From: a virus
Virus record (IMG/VR): IMGVR_UViG_3300025317_000011
Coordinates: 1 to 24,611 of that record
Strand: one strand, 5' to 3'
Length of the DNA stretch: 24,611 nt
Shown one piece after another: positions 14,731 to 21,262 of the stretch. The notes beneath the pieces were generated by a model. That model searched no databases, was not told the DNA's origin, and worked only from the letters and a program-made list of their open reading frames with translations. Each line of letters opens with the position of its first letter. Within the stretch, counting starts at the first letter, position 1. Made by a program: the position numbers and the translations under genes.

Positions 14731-15162
14731 TTATCTCAATTCCGTGGTTTGCACTGTTCCGGTAGCTCCCGATCCAGCTCCCCTGACCGCCCAAGTTCCA
14801 CAGCCGAATATCGCGCTGTCAAAACTTTGAGTAGTTGAAGCGGCTACGAAATATCCAAGTGATTCCGCTAAAGAAGTACTGGCAACTGCGGAAGATTCAA
14901 ATTGGATAAACAGAGGCGTAGCCACATCTGTTCCAACTATGCGCGATAAGCATCGCTCTCCGCTGTCAATCTTCCTAAAAAGGATACTGCTGGTTTTCGG
15001 GCCGACTTGAATCGTGGAACTGGTAGCGACAGTCGCATACTGACCACCGTCCGCGGCACCTAATCCATTATTCCGTTCCGGGCGGTTCAGAACGGAATTA
15101 ACAATCACAACCAAGAGAATTATCACTGCACCGCCTACCAAAATTTTAATTATTCCTTTCAT
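14731..15162 (-). CDS. Signal-anchored Thr/Ser-rich protein, 143 aa
   Basis: An N-terminal anchor (MKGIIKILVGGAVIILLVVI) is followed by a short polar linker and a compact domain of about 110 residues rich in Ala/Thr/Ser (TVATSSTIQVGPKTSSILF, SSAVASTSLAESLGYFVAAS). Two Cys (C70 in ERCLS, C120 in FGCGT) may pair. It is predicted to sit outside the cytoplasmic membrane. The gene follows the collagen-like gene after five bases and shares its anchor and composition, so both probably act together. It lies in the capsid-tail module, where membrane-anchored proteins are unexpected. Unknown function. Confidence 0.6.
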   Translation of the reverse strand: MKGIIKILVGGAVIILLVVIVNSVLNRPERNNGLGAADGGQYATVATSSTIQVGPKTSSILFRKIDSGERCLSRIVGTDVATPLFIQFESSAVASTSLAESLGYFVAASTTQSFDSAIFGCGTWAVRGAGSGATGTVQTTELR

Positions 15163-15167
15163 TGTGA

Positions 15168-15923
15168 TTATTTAATGGTTCGCCAGAAACCGCCACACGA
15201 ACCGGTAAGATTAAGCGTTGTCGCAGCCGCTTCAGCTTTGTCTACATTTTTGGCATCCATGGTGACAAGCAGATAATCTGTTTTTGGCTCCCATTTGTTC
15301 ACGAATGCTTCTTGTTTTTCGTAATCAAAGTTACTGCCATCAACATCGCCTAGAATAGACGTAGTTGCGGAAGACAAACTGATGAAAGTAATACCGGCTT
15401 TACCGCTAGCGGCACTAGCTTTCAAGTCAATAGTCGTAGATGCCAATTCAACCGAAGTAGAACTGGTAGCAATACCATAACCATAGTGAGAAGTAACCTT
15501 GCTGAATGTTACGATTGCCCCTTCCGTAGTTGTAGCCGGAAATCTGCACGCGGCATCAACCAATGTTGATGTAGCATAAACTCCGGTGCTGGCCGGATTA
15601 GCCGCAAATAAACTGGTAGTAGCTTGAGCTAAAGGCGCCCAATTTCCTTCCATAACCGCGCCCCCTCCCAATGAAAGCCAACTCGTTGCTAAATCCGGGC
15701 CGGTTAATGCACCAAGGCTATTACCAGCTGGACCTTGCGGGCCGCGTGGACCAACAAGACCTTGCGGACCCACTGGGCCTCTAGAACCAGCCGGACCAAC
15801 CAAACCTTGAAGACCCTGTTCGCCTTTTGGACCTTGCTGACCGGATTTTGCAAGGAGACTGGATACAAGAACCGCCAAACCAACCACCAAAACGAGAGAT
15901 AATACTTTTTGTAGAATTTTCAT
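15168..15923 (-). CDS. Membrane-anchored collagen-like protein, 251 aa
   Basis: A basic start and hydrophobic segment (MKILQKVLSLVLVVGLAVLV) make a signal anchor. About 14 Gly-X-Y triplets follow at residues 28-69 (e.g. GPKGEQGLQGLVGPAGSRGP), which would trimerise into a short collagen-like stalk. The C-terminal 180 residues form a Thr/Ser/Ala-rich beta domain (ATSSTSVELASTTIDLKASA) with C127 and C243. Collagen-like stalks are common in phage fibres, but fibres normally lack an export signal, so the protein may be displayed on the host membrane or be a minor virion component carrying a host-like leader. It lies two genes downstream of the major capsid protein. Confidence 0.68.
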   Translation of the reverse strand: MKILQKVLSLVLVVGLAVLVSSLLAKSGQQGPKGEQGLQGLVGPAGSRGPVGPQGLVGPRGPQGPAGNSLGALTGPDLATSWLSLGGGAVMEGNWAPLAQATTSLFAANPASTGVYATSTLVDAACRFPATTTEGAIVTFSKVTSHYGYGIATSSTSVELASTTIDLKASAASGKAGITFISLSSATTSILGDVDGSNFDYEKQEAFVNKWEPKTDYLLVTMDAKNVDKAEAAATTLNLTGSCGGFWRTIK

Positions 15924-15924
15924 T

Positions 15925-16074
15925 TTATAAGTTGGCTAGTAATTTCTTAAACTCCGCCTCTTTAGCAGCGGCCTTGACTGGATTCTTAAGTTTATAGATT
16001 TCTATAATCTTAAGAATTTTTTCCTTTTGGACAGATACCGCTTCTTCCACTTTCTCTATTTTTTCTTTTGCCAT
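15925..16074 (-). CDS. Small helical protein, 49 aa
   Basis: ATG at 16074 opens a 49-residue frame ending in TAA at 15925-15927, one base before the ATG of the collagen-like gene. The product is Lys/Glu-rich and likely one long helix (MAKEKIEKVEEAVSVQKEKI, ending EFKKLLANL). It follows the double hairpin after the capsid gene. No homologue is recognised. It could be a minor head or cement peptide. Clean spacing and coding-like composition support it. Confidence 0.6.
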   Translation of the reverse strand: MAKEKIEKVEEAVSVQKEKILKIIEIYKLKNPVKAAAKEAEFKKLLANL

Positions 16075-16120
16075 TTGTTTTATTTATTTTTTGTGACCTT
16101 TGTCCTCCGAAGGTTATGTT

Positions 16121-16171
16121 GGGGGCGAGGTGATGGATAGTCGCCCCCGGCAAAACCCCCGGAGGGGTTTT
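16121..16171 (-). terminator. Double hairpin downstream of major capsid gene
   Basis: Read on the minus strand, two strong hairpins follow the capsid stop (16174). The first is AAAACCCC paired with GGGGTTTT (16152-16159 with 16164-16171, 4-base loop) and ends in TTTT. The second is GGGGGCGA paired with TCGCCCCC (16121-16128 with 16141-16148, 12-base loop). This is likely a terminator or mRNA-stabilising end that sets capsid expression apart from the genes downstream. Confidence 0.65.
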
Positions 16172-16173
16172 CA

Positions 16174-17031
16174 CTAGGCAAGCGTGATATCTACTATCAA
16201 TGGCGCTTTCTGTGTCCAAACCTTTATGCCAATCTGGGTAGCAGTCGCTATTTCTTTACCGGTCTTTCCGGTAACATCTTTTTCCATGATGTCAAAGGAA
16301 CGGGGAGAGGCATAAGTCGCAACACCCTTCACTCCGAACACGCGATGTCCGCTATTGGTGAAGGTAAGCGAACCAATCGTATCAGTGACGAAACGACCGG
16401 AACGAACGACATAAATGTCCACGCCCATATATGAACTCATAAATCCATTGTTCAGGACGGCATCGGCCAAACTGAAACCTTGAGAACCTTGAGCTTGAAT
16501 CACTCCTGGCAAGTCGGTATTCTCAATTACCAAGAATAATCCTTTGGCAACGTCCTGATATCCGGCAACCTTTGAAAGTAGGTTGGACATAATGACCAAG
16601 AAGTTGGCAGCTGATGTAAATCCGCCAGCTGGAGTCGTATAAGCTCCCGTGCCTTTATCGCAAACTTCGTTCAGAACGAGTGCGTCAATCTTATCTGCGA
16701 CAGCATAAGATTGGTTATCAACTCTATCAGAGAACAAGTCAAAGTTGGACAACAGTCTTTCAAAACCAAAGACGTGTTCGCCATAAGCAATTTCATCGCT
16801 CACAGTTAGGGTATCATTGGTCGTAGTCCAAGCAGAGACCGAATAAGTGCCCGCAGATGCAATCGCGGTCACGGCAGCAGTCGGCTGTGAAGAATAAGGA
16901 TTGTGAATTGTATAATCCGCGCTCCTATCTACATCACAGATTTTTTCAGCGATGAGCGCATTCCGCAACACCTGTTGCAATCGTGCTTCTCGGAATTTTG
17001 TGCGCCACGCTAGAGTACCGTTAGTATTCAT
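16174..17031 (-). CDS. Major capsid protein, HK97-fold type, 285 aa
   Basis: Length (285 residues), position directly after a scaffold-like gene and before connector genes, and overall composition identify the major capsid protein. It has an N-terminal helix (TLAWRTKFREARLQQVLRNA), a beta-rich middle with the spine-helix-like segment DRVDNQSYAVADKIDALVLN, TSAANFLVIMSNLLSKVAGY, and a C-terminal beta sheet (SPRSFDIMEKDVTGKTGKE, TQKAPLIVDITLA). No delta-domain-like extension or obvious protease site is visible, so the scaffold is probably a separate protein. A double hairpin follows the gene and a 9-bp hairpin precedes it. The fold assignment is by context and sequence style and not by search. 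Confidence 0.8.
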   Translation of the reverse strand: MNTNGTLAWRTKFREARLQQVLRNALIAEKICDVDRSADYTIHNPYSSQPTAAVTAIASAGTYSVSAWTTTNDTLTVSDEIAYGEHVFGFERLLSNFDLFSDRVDNQSYAVADKIDALVLNEVCDKGTGAYTTPAGGFTSAANFLVIMSNLLSKVAGYQDVAKGLFLVIENTDLPGVIQAQGSQGFSLADAVLNNGFMSSYMGVDIYVVRSGRFVTDTIGSLTFTNSGHRVFGVKGVATYASPRSFDIMEKDVTGKTGKEIATATQIGIKVWTQKAPLIVDITLA

Positions 17032-17066
17032 TTTAGTGAATTATCTTTTGTTAATAATCCACCACC

Positions 17067-17095
17067 CAACTAACGGATTCGTGTCTCGTTAGTTG
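17067..17095 (-). promoter_or_regulatory. 9-bp hairpin in scaffold-capsid intergenic region
   Basis: CAACTAACG (17067-17075) and CGTTAGTTG (17087-17095) form a perfect 9-bp stem with an 11-base loop. It starts directly after the scaffold stop (17096-17098) and lies upstream of the capsid start. No T-run follows on the minus strand, so a processing or stability element that allows more capsid than scaffold to be made is more likely than a terminator. Confidence 0.55.
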
Positions 17096-17671
17096 CTATT
17101 TTTTCTGTTTTTTGGCGATTTGAATCGCCTCGGCTAGTTTCTCAATATCAGTTTCGGGAAGTTCTCCTTTGCGAGCTTTTTCAATAAGAACATCGCCTGA
17201 TACTTTCGTAGAACCACGAGCGGAACGAGTATTTGCTACTTGCGCGCTCGTGCGTTCTTCCGCTTTATTGGCTAGGAAATCTTTGGCTAGTTTTTGCTTT
17301 AGGGCTTCGCGTACTGGCATCTCCAAGACTTTGGCTATTCTTTTAACCTCATCTAGGTCTTCCGCCGACACATTGGCCTGCATAATCGCCAACAAATCCT
17401 TTTCCGATAAAGAGCTTTCTGGTTTCTTGGTTTCGGTTGGCTTGGGTTGTTCTTTCGGTTTTTTAACCCATTTACCGTCTACTAACTCAAAACCTTCCGC
17501 TTTCTTCACGCGGGCATAGAGTTTTTTGTTCTGTTCTTTAAGAACTTCTACGTCCTCGGTTTTTTCGTCTTTGGATTCCTCGGTTTCCTCCTGAACGGAT
17601 TCTTCCTTGGTTTCCTCGGTTTCTTCACCATTTGTAGAGTCGGTGGTCTCAATATCTTTTTGTTCTTCCAT
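17096..17671 (-). CDS. Scaffolding protein, 191 aa
   Basis: Highly acidic, low-complexity N-terminus (residues about 1-45, EETEETKEESVQEETEESKD) followed by a coiled-coil segment (VEVLKEQNKKLYARVKKAEG), a Pro/Lys linker and a helical C-terminal half ending in a basic tail (IQIAKKQKK). This acidic-to-basic, all-helical layout and the position immediately before the major capsid gene are typical of phage scaffolding proteins, whose basic C-terminus binds the inner capsid surface during procapsid assembly. An extended -10 promoter and a structured leader lie just upstream, so this may be the first gene of a strong capsid transcript. Confidence 0.72.
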   Translation of the reverse strand: MEEQKDIETTDSTNGEETEETKEESVQEETEESKDEKTEDVEVLKEQNKKLYARVKKAEGFELVDGKWVKKPKEQPKPTETKKPESSLSEKDLLAIMQANVSAEDLDEVKRIAKVLEMPVREALKQKLAKDFLANKAEERTSAQVANTRSARGSTKVSGDVLIEKARKGELPETDIEKLAEAIQIAKKQKK

Positions 17672-17695
17672 TTTTAAGAGGTTGTCTTCCTCAAG

Positions 17696-17756
17696 GATTG
17701 GTTAAGGGCCAATCACCCGTTAATTTAATAATAACAAATTTCAACGATTTCTACAA
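17696..17756 (-). promoter_or_regulatory. Extended -10 promoter and structured leader for scaffold-capsid unit
   Basis: On the minus strand TGTTATTAT (TGn plus -10 box TATTAT at 17728-17733) lies 17 bases after a weak -35 TTGTAG (17751-17756). The predicted start is near 17721. The leader then contains a hairpin GATTGG/CCAATC (17696-17701 with 17709-17714). Closer to the ATG at 17671, GAGG can pair with CCTC, which could hide the ribosome binding site. Confidence 0.5.
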
Positions 17757-17815
17757 GGGGCGACTATTCCATCTTGTTTCGTTGTTTTCAAATCGTTTCG
17801 GGCAATGCAATATGT

Positions 17816-18373
17816 TCACCGCGTGTTATTTTTCCTGTCTCTGATTTCTTTTTCCTCAACTGATTCTTCCTTGCGATTGGCAAGTATTTTCAATTCCTCA
17901 CTCCGAATGTCTATATAACCGAGCAGGATATTTCTTGCTCCTAGATTGATATGTAATTGCTTACAGTGACTGGCGGGTTCTTTTCCGTTAGGCATTAAAT
18001 CAGATAAGAGTATCGGTTTAACTTTCTTACCCTCCACAATATTGAACTGAACATCAAGATATTCTTTCACAATTTGCTTCATCTGAATCTCAAGCCACAC
18101 CGATTCCGAATCTTTGTTGGCGGTAGATACTCCGACAAATAAATCCGCTGACTGTCCGATTGGCGCATCGGCTTCAATTTCTGGCAGAAACAATTTCCGA
18201 ATCACTGGCATTGTCGGACTTTGTCCAATATCCAATATTAATTTAATTTCAACAGGCGTTAATTTTCCCTGTAAAAGAAATTTACGAAGCGTCATCACCG
18301 CTCCCTCGTTATTCTCAAAAATTCCTTTTAGCAAGGCTAATTCACCATCATTAAAACGCATTGTTTGTTTCAT
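17816..18373 (-). CDS. Uncharacterised protein, 185 aa
   Basis: No family recognised. The start was set at 18373 (MKQTMRFNDGELALLKGIF), just after the stop of the small basic gene; the longer frame from 18418 overlaps that gene heavily in another frame, and its extra 15 residues are probably not translated. The first 60 residues are helical (FENNEGAVMTLRKFLLQGKL), then come FLPEIEADAPIGQSADLFVG, a helix WLEIQMKQIVKEYLDVQF, and a very charged C-terminus (KEESVEEKEIRDRKNNTR). It sits between portal and scaffold. It may be a minor head protein, but the sequence gives no direct proof. Confidence 0.6.
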   Translation of the reverse strand: MKQTMRFNDGELALLKGIFENNEGAVMTLRKFLLQGKLTPVEIKLILDIGQSPTMPVIRKLFLPEIEADAPIGQSADLFVGVSTANKDSESVWLEIQMKQIVKEYLDVQFNIVEGKKVKPILLSDLMPNGKEPASHCKQLHINLGARNILLGYIDIRSEELKILANRKEESVEEKEIRDRKNNTR

Positions 18374-18377
18374 TTTA

Positions 18378-18545
18378 TTATTTCTTTCTTTTCCGTCCTG
18401 TGGCTTTATTAGCCGCATTTATGGCAATCGCTATCATTTGTTTCCTGCTTCTCGGCTTGCCATTCGCTCCGCGGGCCTTGCCTTTCTTGCGATTGTCTTT
18501 GTACAATTCACGCATATTCGCGCTTACATTACTTCCTAATGGCAT
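18378..18545 (-). CDS. Small basic protein resembling DUF6496, 55 aa
   Basis: ATG at 18545 starts a 55-residue, strongly basic protein ending with TAA at 18378-18380. It has MRELYKDNRKKGKARG, then SRKQMIAIAINAANKATGRK, and ends KRKK. The RKQMIAIAINAANKA signature resembles the small DUF6496-type proteins often found next to portal genes. It could bind DNA or RNA. The next gene begins four bases after its stop codon. Function unknown. Confidence 0.68.
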   Translation of the reverse strand: MPLGSNVSANMRELYKDNRKKGKARGANGKPRSRKQMIAIAINAANKATGRKRKK

Positions 18546-18597
18546 AATTTTATGCTTTGAATCCTCTTTTCTTCCGACCTTTTTATTTTCCCATCAC

Positions 18598-20406
18598 TTA
18601 ACCCACTGGCGTGATTGCGGGCATAGGAACAACTGGAGGTGTTTGAGTCGCCGGCATTTCAACCGGAGAAACTGCGCCGACAAGAGATAAAATCTTACCC
18701 ACTATCATTTTTGCTGTCGGATTCTGTTCATAATTGGGATTGAGAATGAGTTGCAGAGCTTGAGTCAGCGTGGTGGCAACCACATTTTTATCGGTTGATT
18801 CATTGGTAATAAGAACCTCCGAATCCCATTCTAAATCTTTCAATGCCTCTCTCCATGTAATATCTCCAGGAGACAATGCCCGCTGATTACCCAAAGGAGC
18901 GAGTTCTTGTTTCACGATTTGTTCTTCGGTTGTTTTATTGAATGGAGCAGGAATCTCAAGGTTTAAGATATTTTCCTTGGCCCTGGTGTTATATCTTCGT
19001 ATTGCCTCATTTGGCACATACATTGCATCAATCCTCTTGATATCTTGTTCCTGCATCAAAGCCATAATTTCCTCGCTTGTATCCATTTTAGTTTTCAAAT
19101 ATGGAATTATGAATTTGCGAAGCATATCTTCCAGTGCTAATCCTTTATTCTGCGTCATCTTGTCAAAGAGAGAACCTGCTTGTTGAGTCAATAACGCAGT
19201 CGTTGAATAAGGAGTGCCAGATGGTGGAGTAATGCCGCGCAATGATTCTGGCGTTGCGGTAAGTTCTTGAGCTAATCTACTCCATTGCATAGAGAAATTC
19301 TGCAAAGCCGTAACATCCGCCTTGGAATTATTTATTTGAGTTAGTGGCCTATTCTCCGCATGAGTTAAAATATCTCCAGTTTCTATCGCTGACAAAATAT
19401 TTCTTCCGTGATAATTGGCATCCGCAGTTTGGAAGAGCAGTTTTGAGGAAATATCCAAAGTATCCTTTAGATTTTTCATCGTATGATTTTGCATCCATTG
19501 CGCATCAAAAAGATATTCCACCGCTCCAATTGCTAAAGTTCTGCCATCTTGTTCCAATAAATGAGTAAGCAAATATGGGTCTTGTTCTTCATATCCGCAA
19601 TATAGAGTATATTCATCCAATCCATCATCTTTATTTTTTTGATATGAAATGAGATGCACTTGTTGGCGGTATTCCTTGTCATCGCCATCCTTGATATCTA
19701 TTTTTTTTGCCGCCTTATATGTCGCCACCGATAATTCTCCATGAACCTCAAACAATTCAATGAATTCCGATTGATTGTCTTTTTGATTGCCGGATAAAGT
19801 CTTTCTTGTGTTTATAGCGGTTATGAGATTTTCTACAACGGTCTGGTCAAGTTCTGCCATTTTCCGTAACTGCGCGGGAGTCTTGTAAATTTTCTCTATC
19901 CTTGGCAATGCTTCAAAATCCACCGGATCGCAGACAACTCTGTTCCATGGAACAATTGAGGGAACAAGTCGTCCATCTTTTTTCACAAATTTCACCACTG
20001 CCGAACCATATTGAGCTAACGCAAGTCCCCACTGATTGAGGAAAACTCCGAAGCGCTCTCGGCGCATCCAATCTTGTAAAAGAGCATTGGCAAAAAAGGT
20101 TAGGAAGATGTCCGATTGTCTAGTTTCTCTTATCCGAATATCTTTTCGGTCTATATCCGTAGCTCTGAACCAAATGTTAGCCGCGGCCACAACGATGTTG
20201 AAAAATGGTTTATCTCGGCCTAAAGAATCCTTGTCTCCGCTGATGTGCTTGGAATTGAGGTAAGCCGTAATCCGTTCAATCGTATCGTGCATTGACCACG
20301 ACACATAATCGCCAATCTTGGTGGTGCCGTGAATATAATTCTCTATTGCCGATTGAACTATTTTGGGTATTGTTTCTTGAACCATTGGCCGCGAGCTTTC
20401 CATCAC
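18598..20406 (-). CDS. Portal protein, 602 aa
   Basis: The length, the place two genes after the large terminase and the segment order fit a portal protein, which forms the dodecameric DNA gate at the capsid vertex. Visible landmarks are an N-terminal helical stretch (PKIVQSAIENYIHGTTKIGD), the wing-like middle (WGLALAQYGSAVVKFVKKDG; VPWNRVVCDP), a YSTTALLTQQAGSLFDKMTQ helix region, and a long C-terminal part rich in Pro/Thr (PVEMPATQTPPVVPMPAITP). The frame opens with GTG at 20406 followed directly by ATG at 20403; either could start translation. No internal protease or nuclease domain is visible. The call is by context and sequence style; confidence is good for a structural role. Confidence 0.75.
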   Translation of the reverse strand: MMESSRPMVQETIPKIVQSAIENYIHGTTKIGDYVSWSMHDTIERITAYLNSKHISGDKDSLGRDKPFFNIVVAAANIWFRATDIDRKDIRIRETRQSDIFLTFFANALLQDWMRRERFGVFLNQWGLALAQYGSAVVKFVKKDGRLVPSIVPWNRVVCDPVDFEALPRIEKIYKTPAQLRKMAELDQTVVENLITAINTRKTLSGNQKDNQSEFIELFEVHGELSVATYKAAKKIDIKDGDDKEYRQQVHLISYQKNKDDGLDEYTLYCGYEEQDPYLLTHLLEQDGRTLAIGAVEYLFDAQWMQNHTMKNLKDTLDISSKLLFQTADANYHGRNILSAIETGDILTHAENRPLTQINNSKADVTALQNFSMQWSRLAQELTATPESLRGITPPSGTPYSTTALLTQQAGSLFDKMTQNKGLALEDMLRKFIIPYLKTKMDTSEEIMALMQEQDIKRIDAMYVPNEAIRRYNTRAKENILNLEIPAPFNKTTEEQIVKQELAPLGNQRALSPGDITWREALKDLEWDSEVLITNESTDKNVVATTLTQALQLILNPNYEQNPTAKMIVGKILSLVGAVSPVEMPATQTPPVVPMPAITPVG

Positions 20407-20443
20407 CGCAAAGCCATATCTATAAATATAACATTATTTTCTT

Positions 20444-21262
20444 TCATTCGCAAAGTGGCGTACGGAGCGAAGCGAGTTGCGCAACGCGTTCTTTGTTCCA
20501 ATCACAAGGATAATTAAATTTTTCAATGAGACCAGCGATTTTTTTATTCAAATATCTTTTTCTTAATTCGTTGAGAGTGGCCCTGATATGTTCTTTGTTT
20601 CTTTGATACGGGAATTGGCTTTCTTTTTCCCGAAACATATGAGCGTAATAAACTTTTTTCGCAGTCGCGCACCGCCCGCCATTCAACCATGCCTTAATCC
20701 CCAACTCCGCAGCTTGTCCTCCCCAACTTCCCAAGGATTCATCGCATATATTCCATTTCCAGTAATTCTCGCGCGTAATCATCCACGCCGAACCTTGCAA
20801 GCACATTGTTTCATTCAACAATTCGCTATTCTCGCCCTTAGGATGGTATTGAAATACCAAATTCGTATCAAAGGCGTATGAAGATGCCGGTGTAATTAAA
20901 GGAATTTCCCATTTCTCGGCATCCAATGGCATAAGACGCGGCGCCAGAATGGTTCTATCATCAATATCCTCCAGCATTATCCGGTCAAATCCTTGTGAGA
21001 ACGAAACATGCGCGTCAATCTTCATTACATAATCCGCTTCGGAAAGCCGAGCGAGTTCGTTTGTTATGGCGCGTTGACCAATACTTTTATCTTTCCAAAT
21101 ATATTCCACATTTGGCAAGTTTCGCATTCTATAATCCTTCGTCCATCCATCTAAACCGACAAGAATTTCCGTGTCGGATTCCTTATGCTTCAAAATATCA
21201 TCTATTGTTTTATCAAGATATTTTTCATCTCTGGCCGGAACAAGAATTGAAATCTTGACCAT
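20444..21262 (-). CDS. Family 2/27-like glycosyltransferase, 272 aa
   Basis: GT-A fold glycosyltransferase. The N-terminus (MVKISILVPARDEKYLDKTI) is a typical family-2 start. DAH (residues 83-85, in VMKIDAHVSFS) matches the DxH metal/nucleotide-sugar motif. Farther on, WGGQAAELGIKAWLNGG resembles the acceptor-side motif of ppGalNAc-transferase-like enzymes. It would transfer a sugar from a nucleotide donor to a protein or glycan. The start overlaps the terminase stop (TAATG), so it is translated with packaging genes. A possible role is glycosylating virion proteins such as the Thr/Ser-rich ones encoded downstream; that is inference. Confidence 0.82.
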   Translation of the reverse strand: MVKISILVPARDEKYLDKTIDDILKHKESDTEILVGLDGWTKDYRMRNLPNVEYIWKDKSIGQRAITNELARLSEADYVMKIDAHVSFSQGFDRIMLEDIDDRTILAPRLMPLDAEKWEIPLITPASSYAFDTNLVFQYHPKGENSELLNETMCLQGSAWMITRENYWKWNICDESLGSWGGQAAELGIKAWLNGGRCATAKKVYYAHMFREKESQFPYQRNKEHIRATLNELRKRYLNKKIAGLIEKFNYPCDWNKERVAQLASLRTPLCE

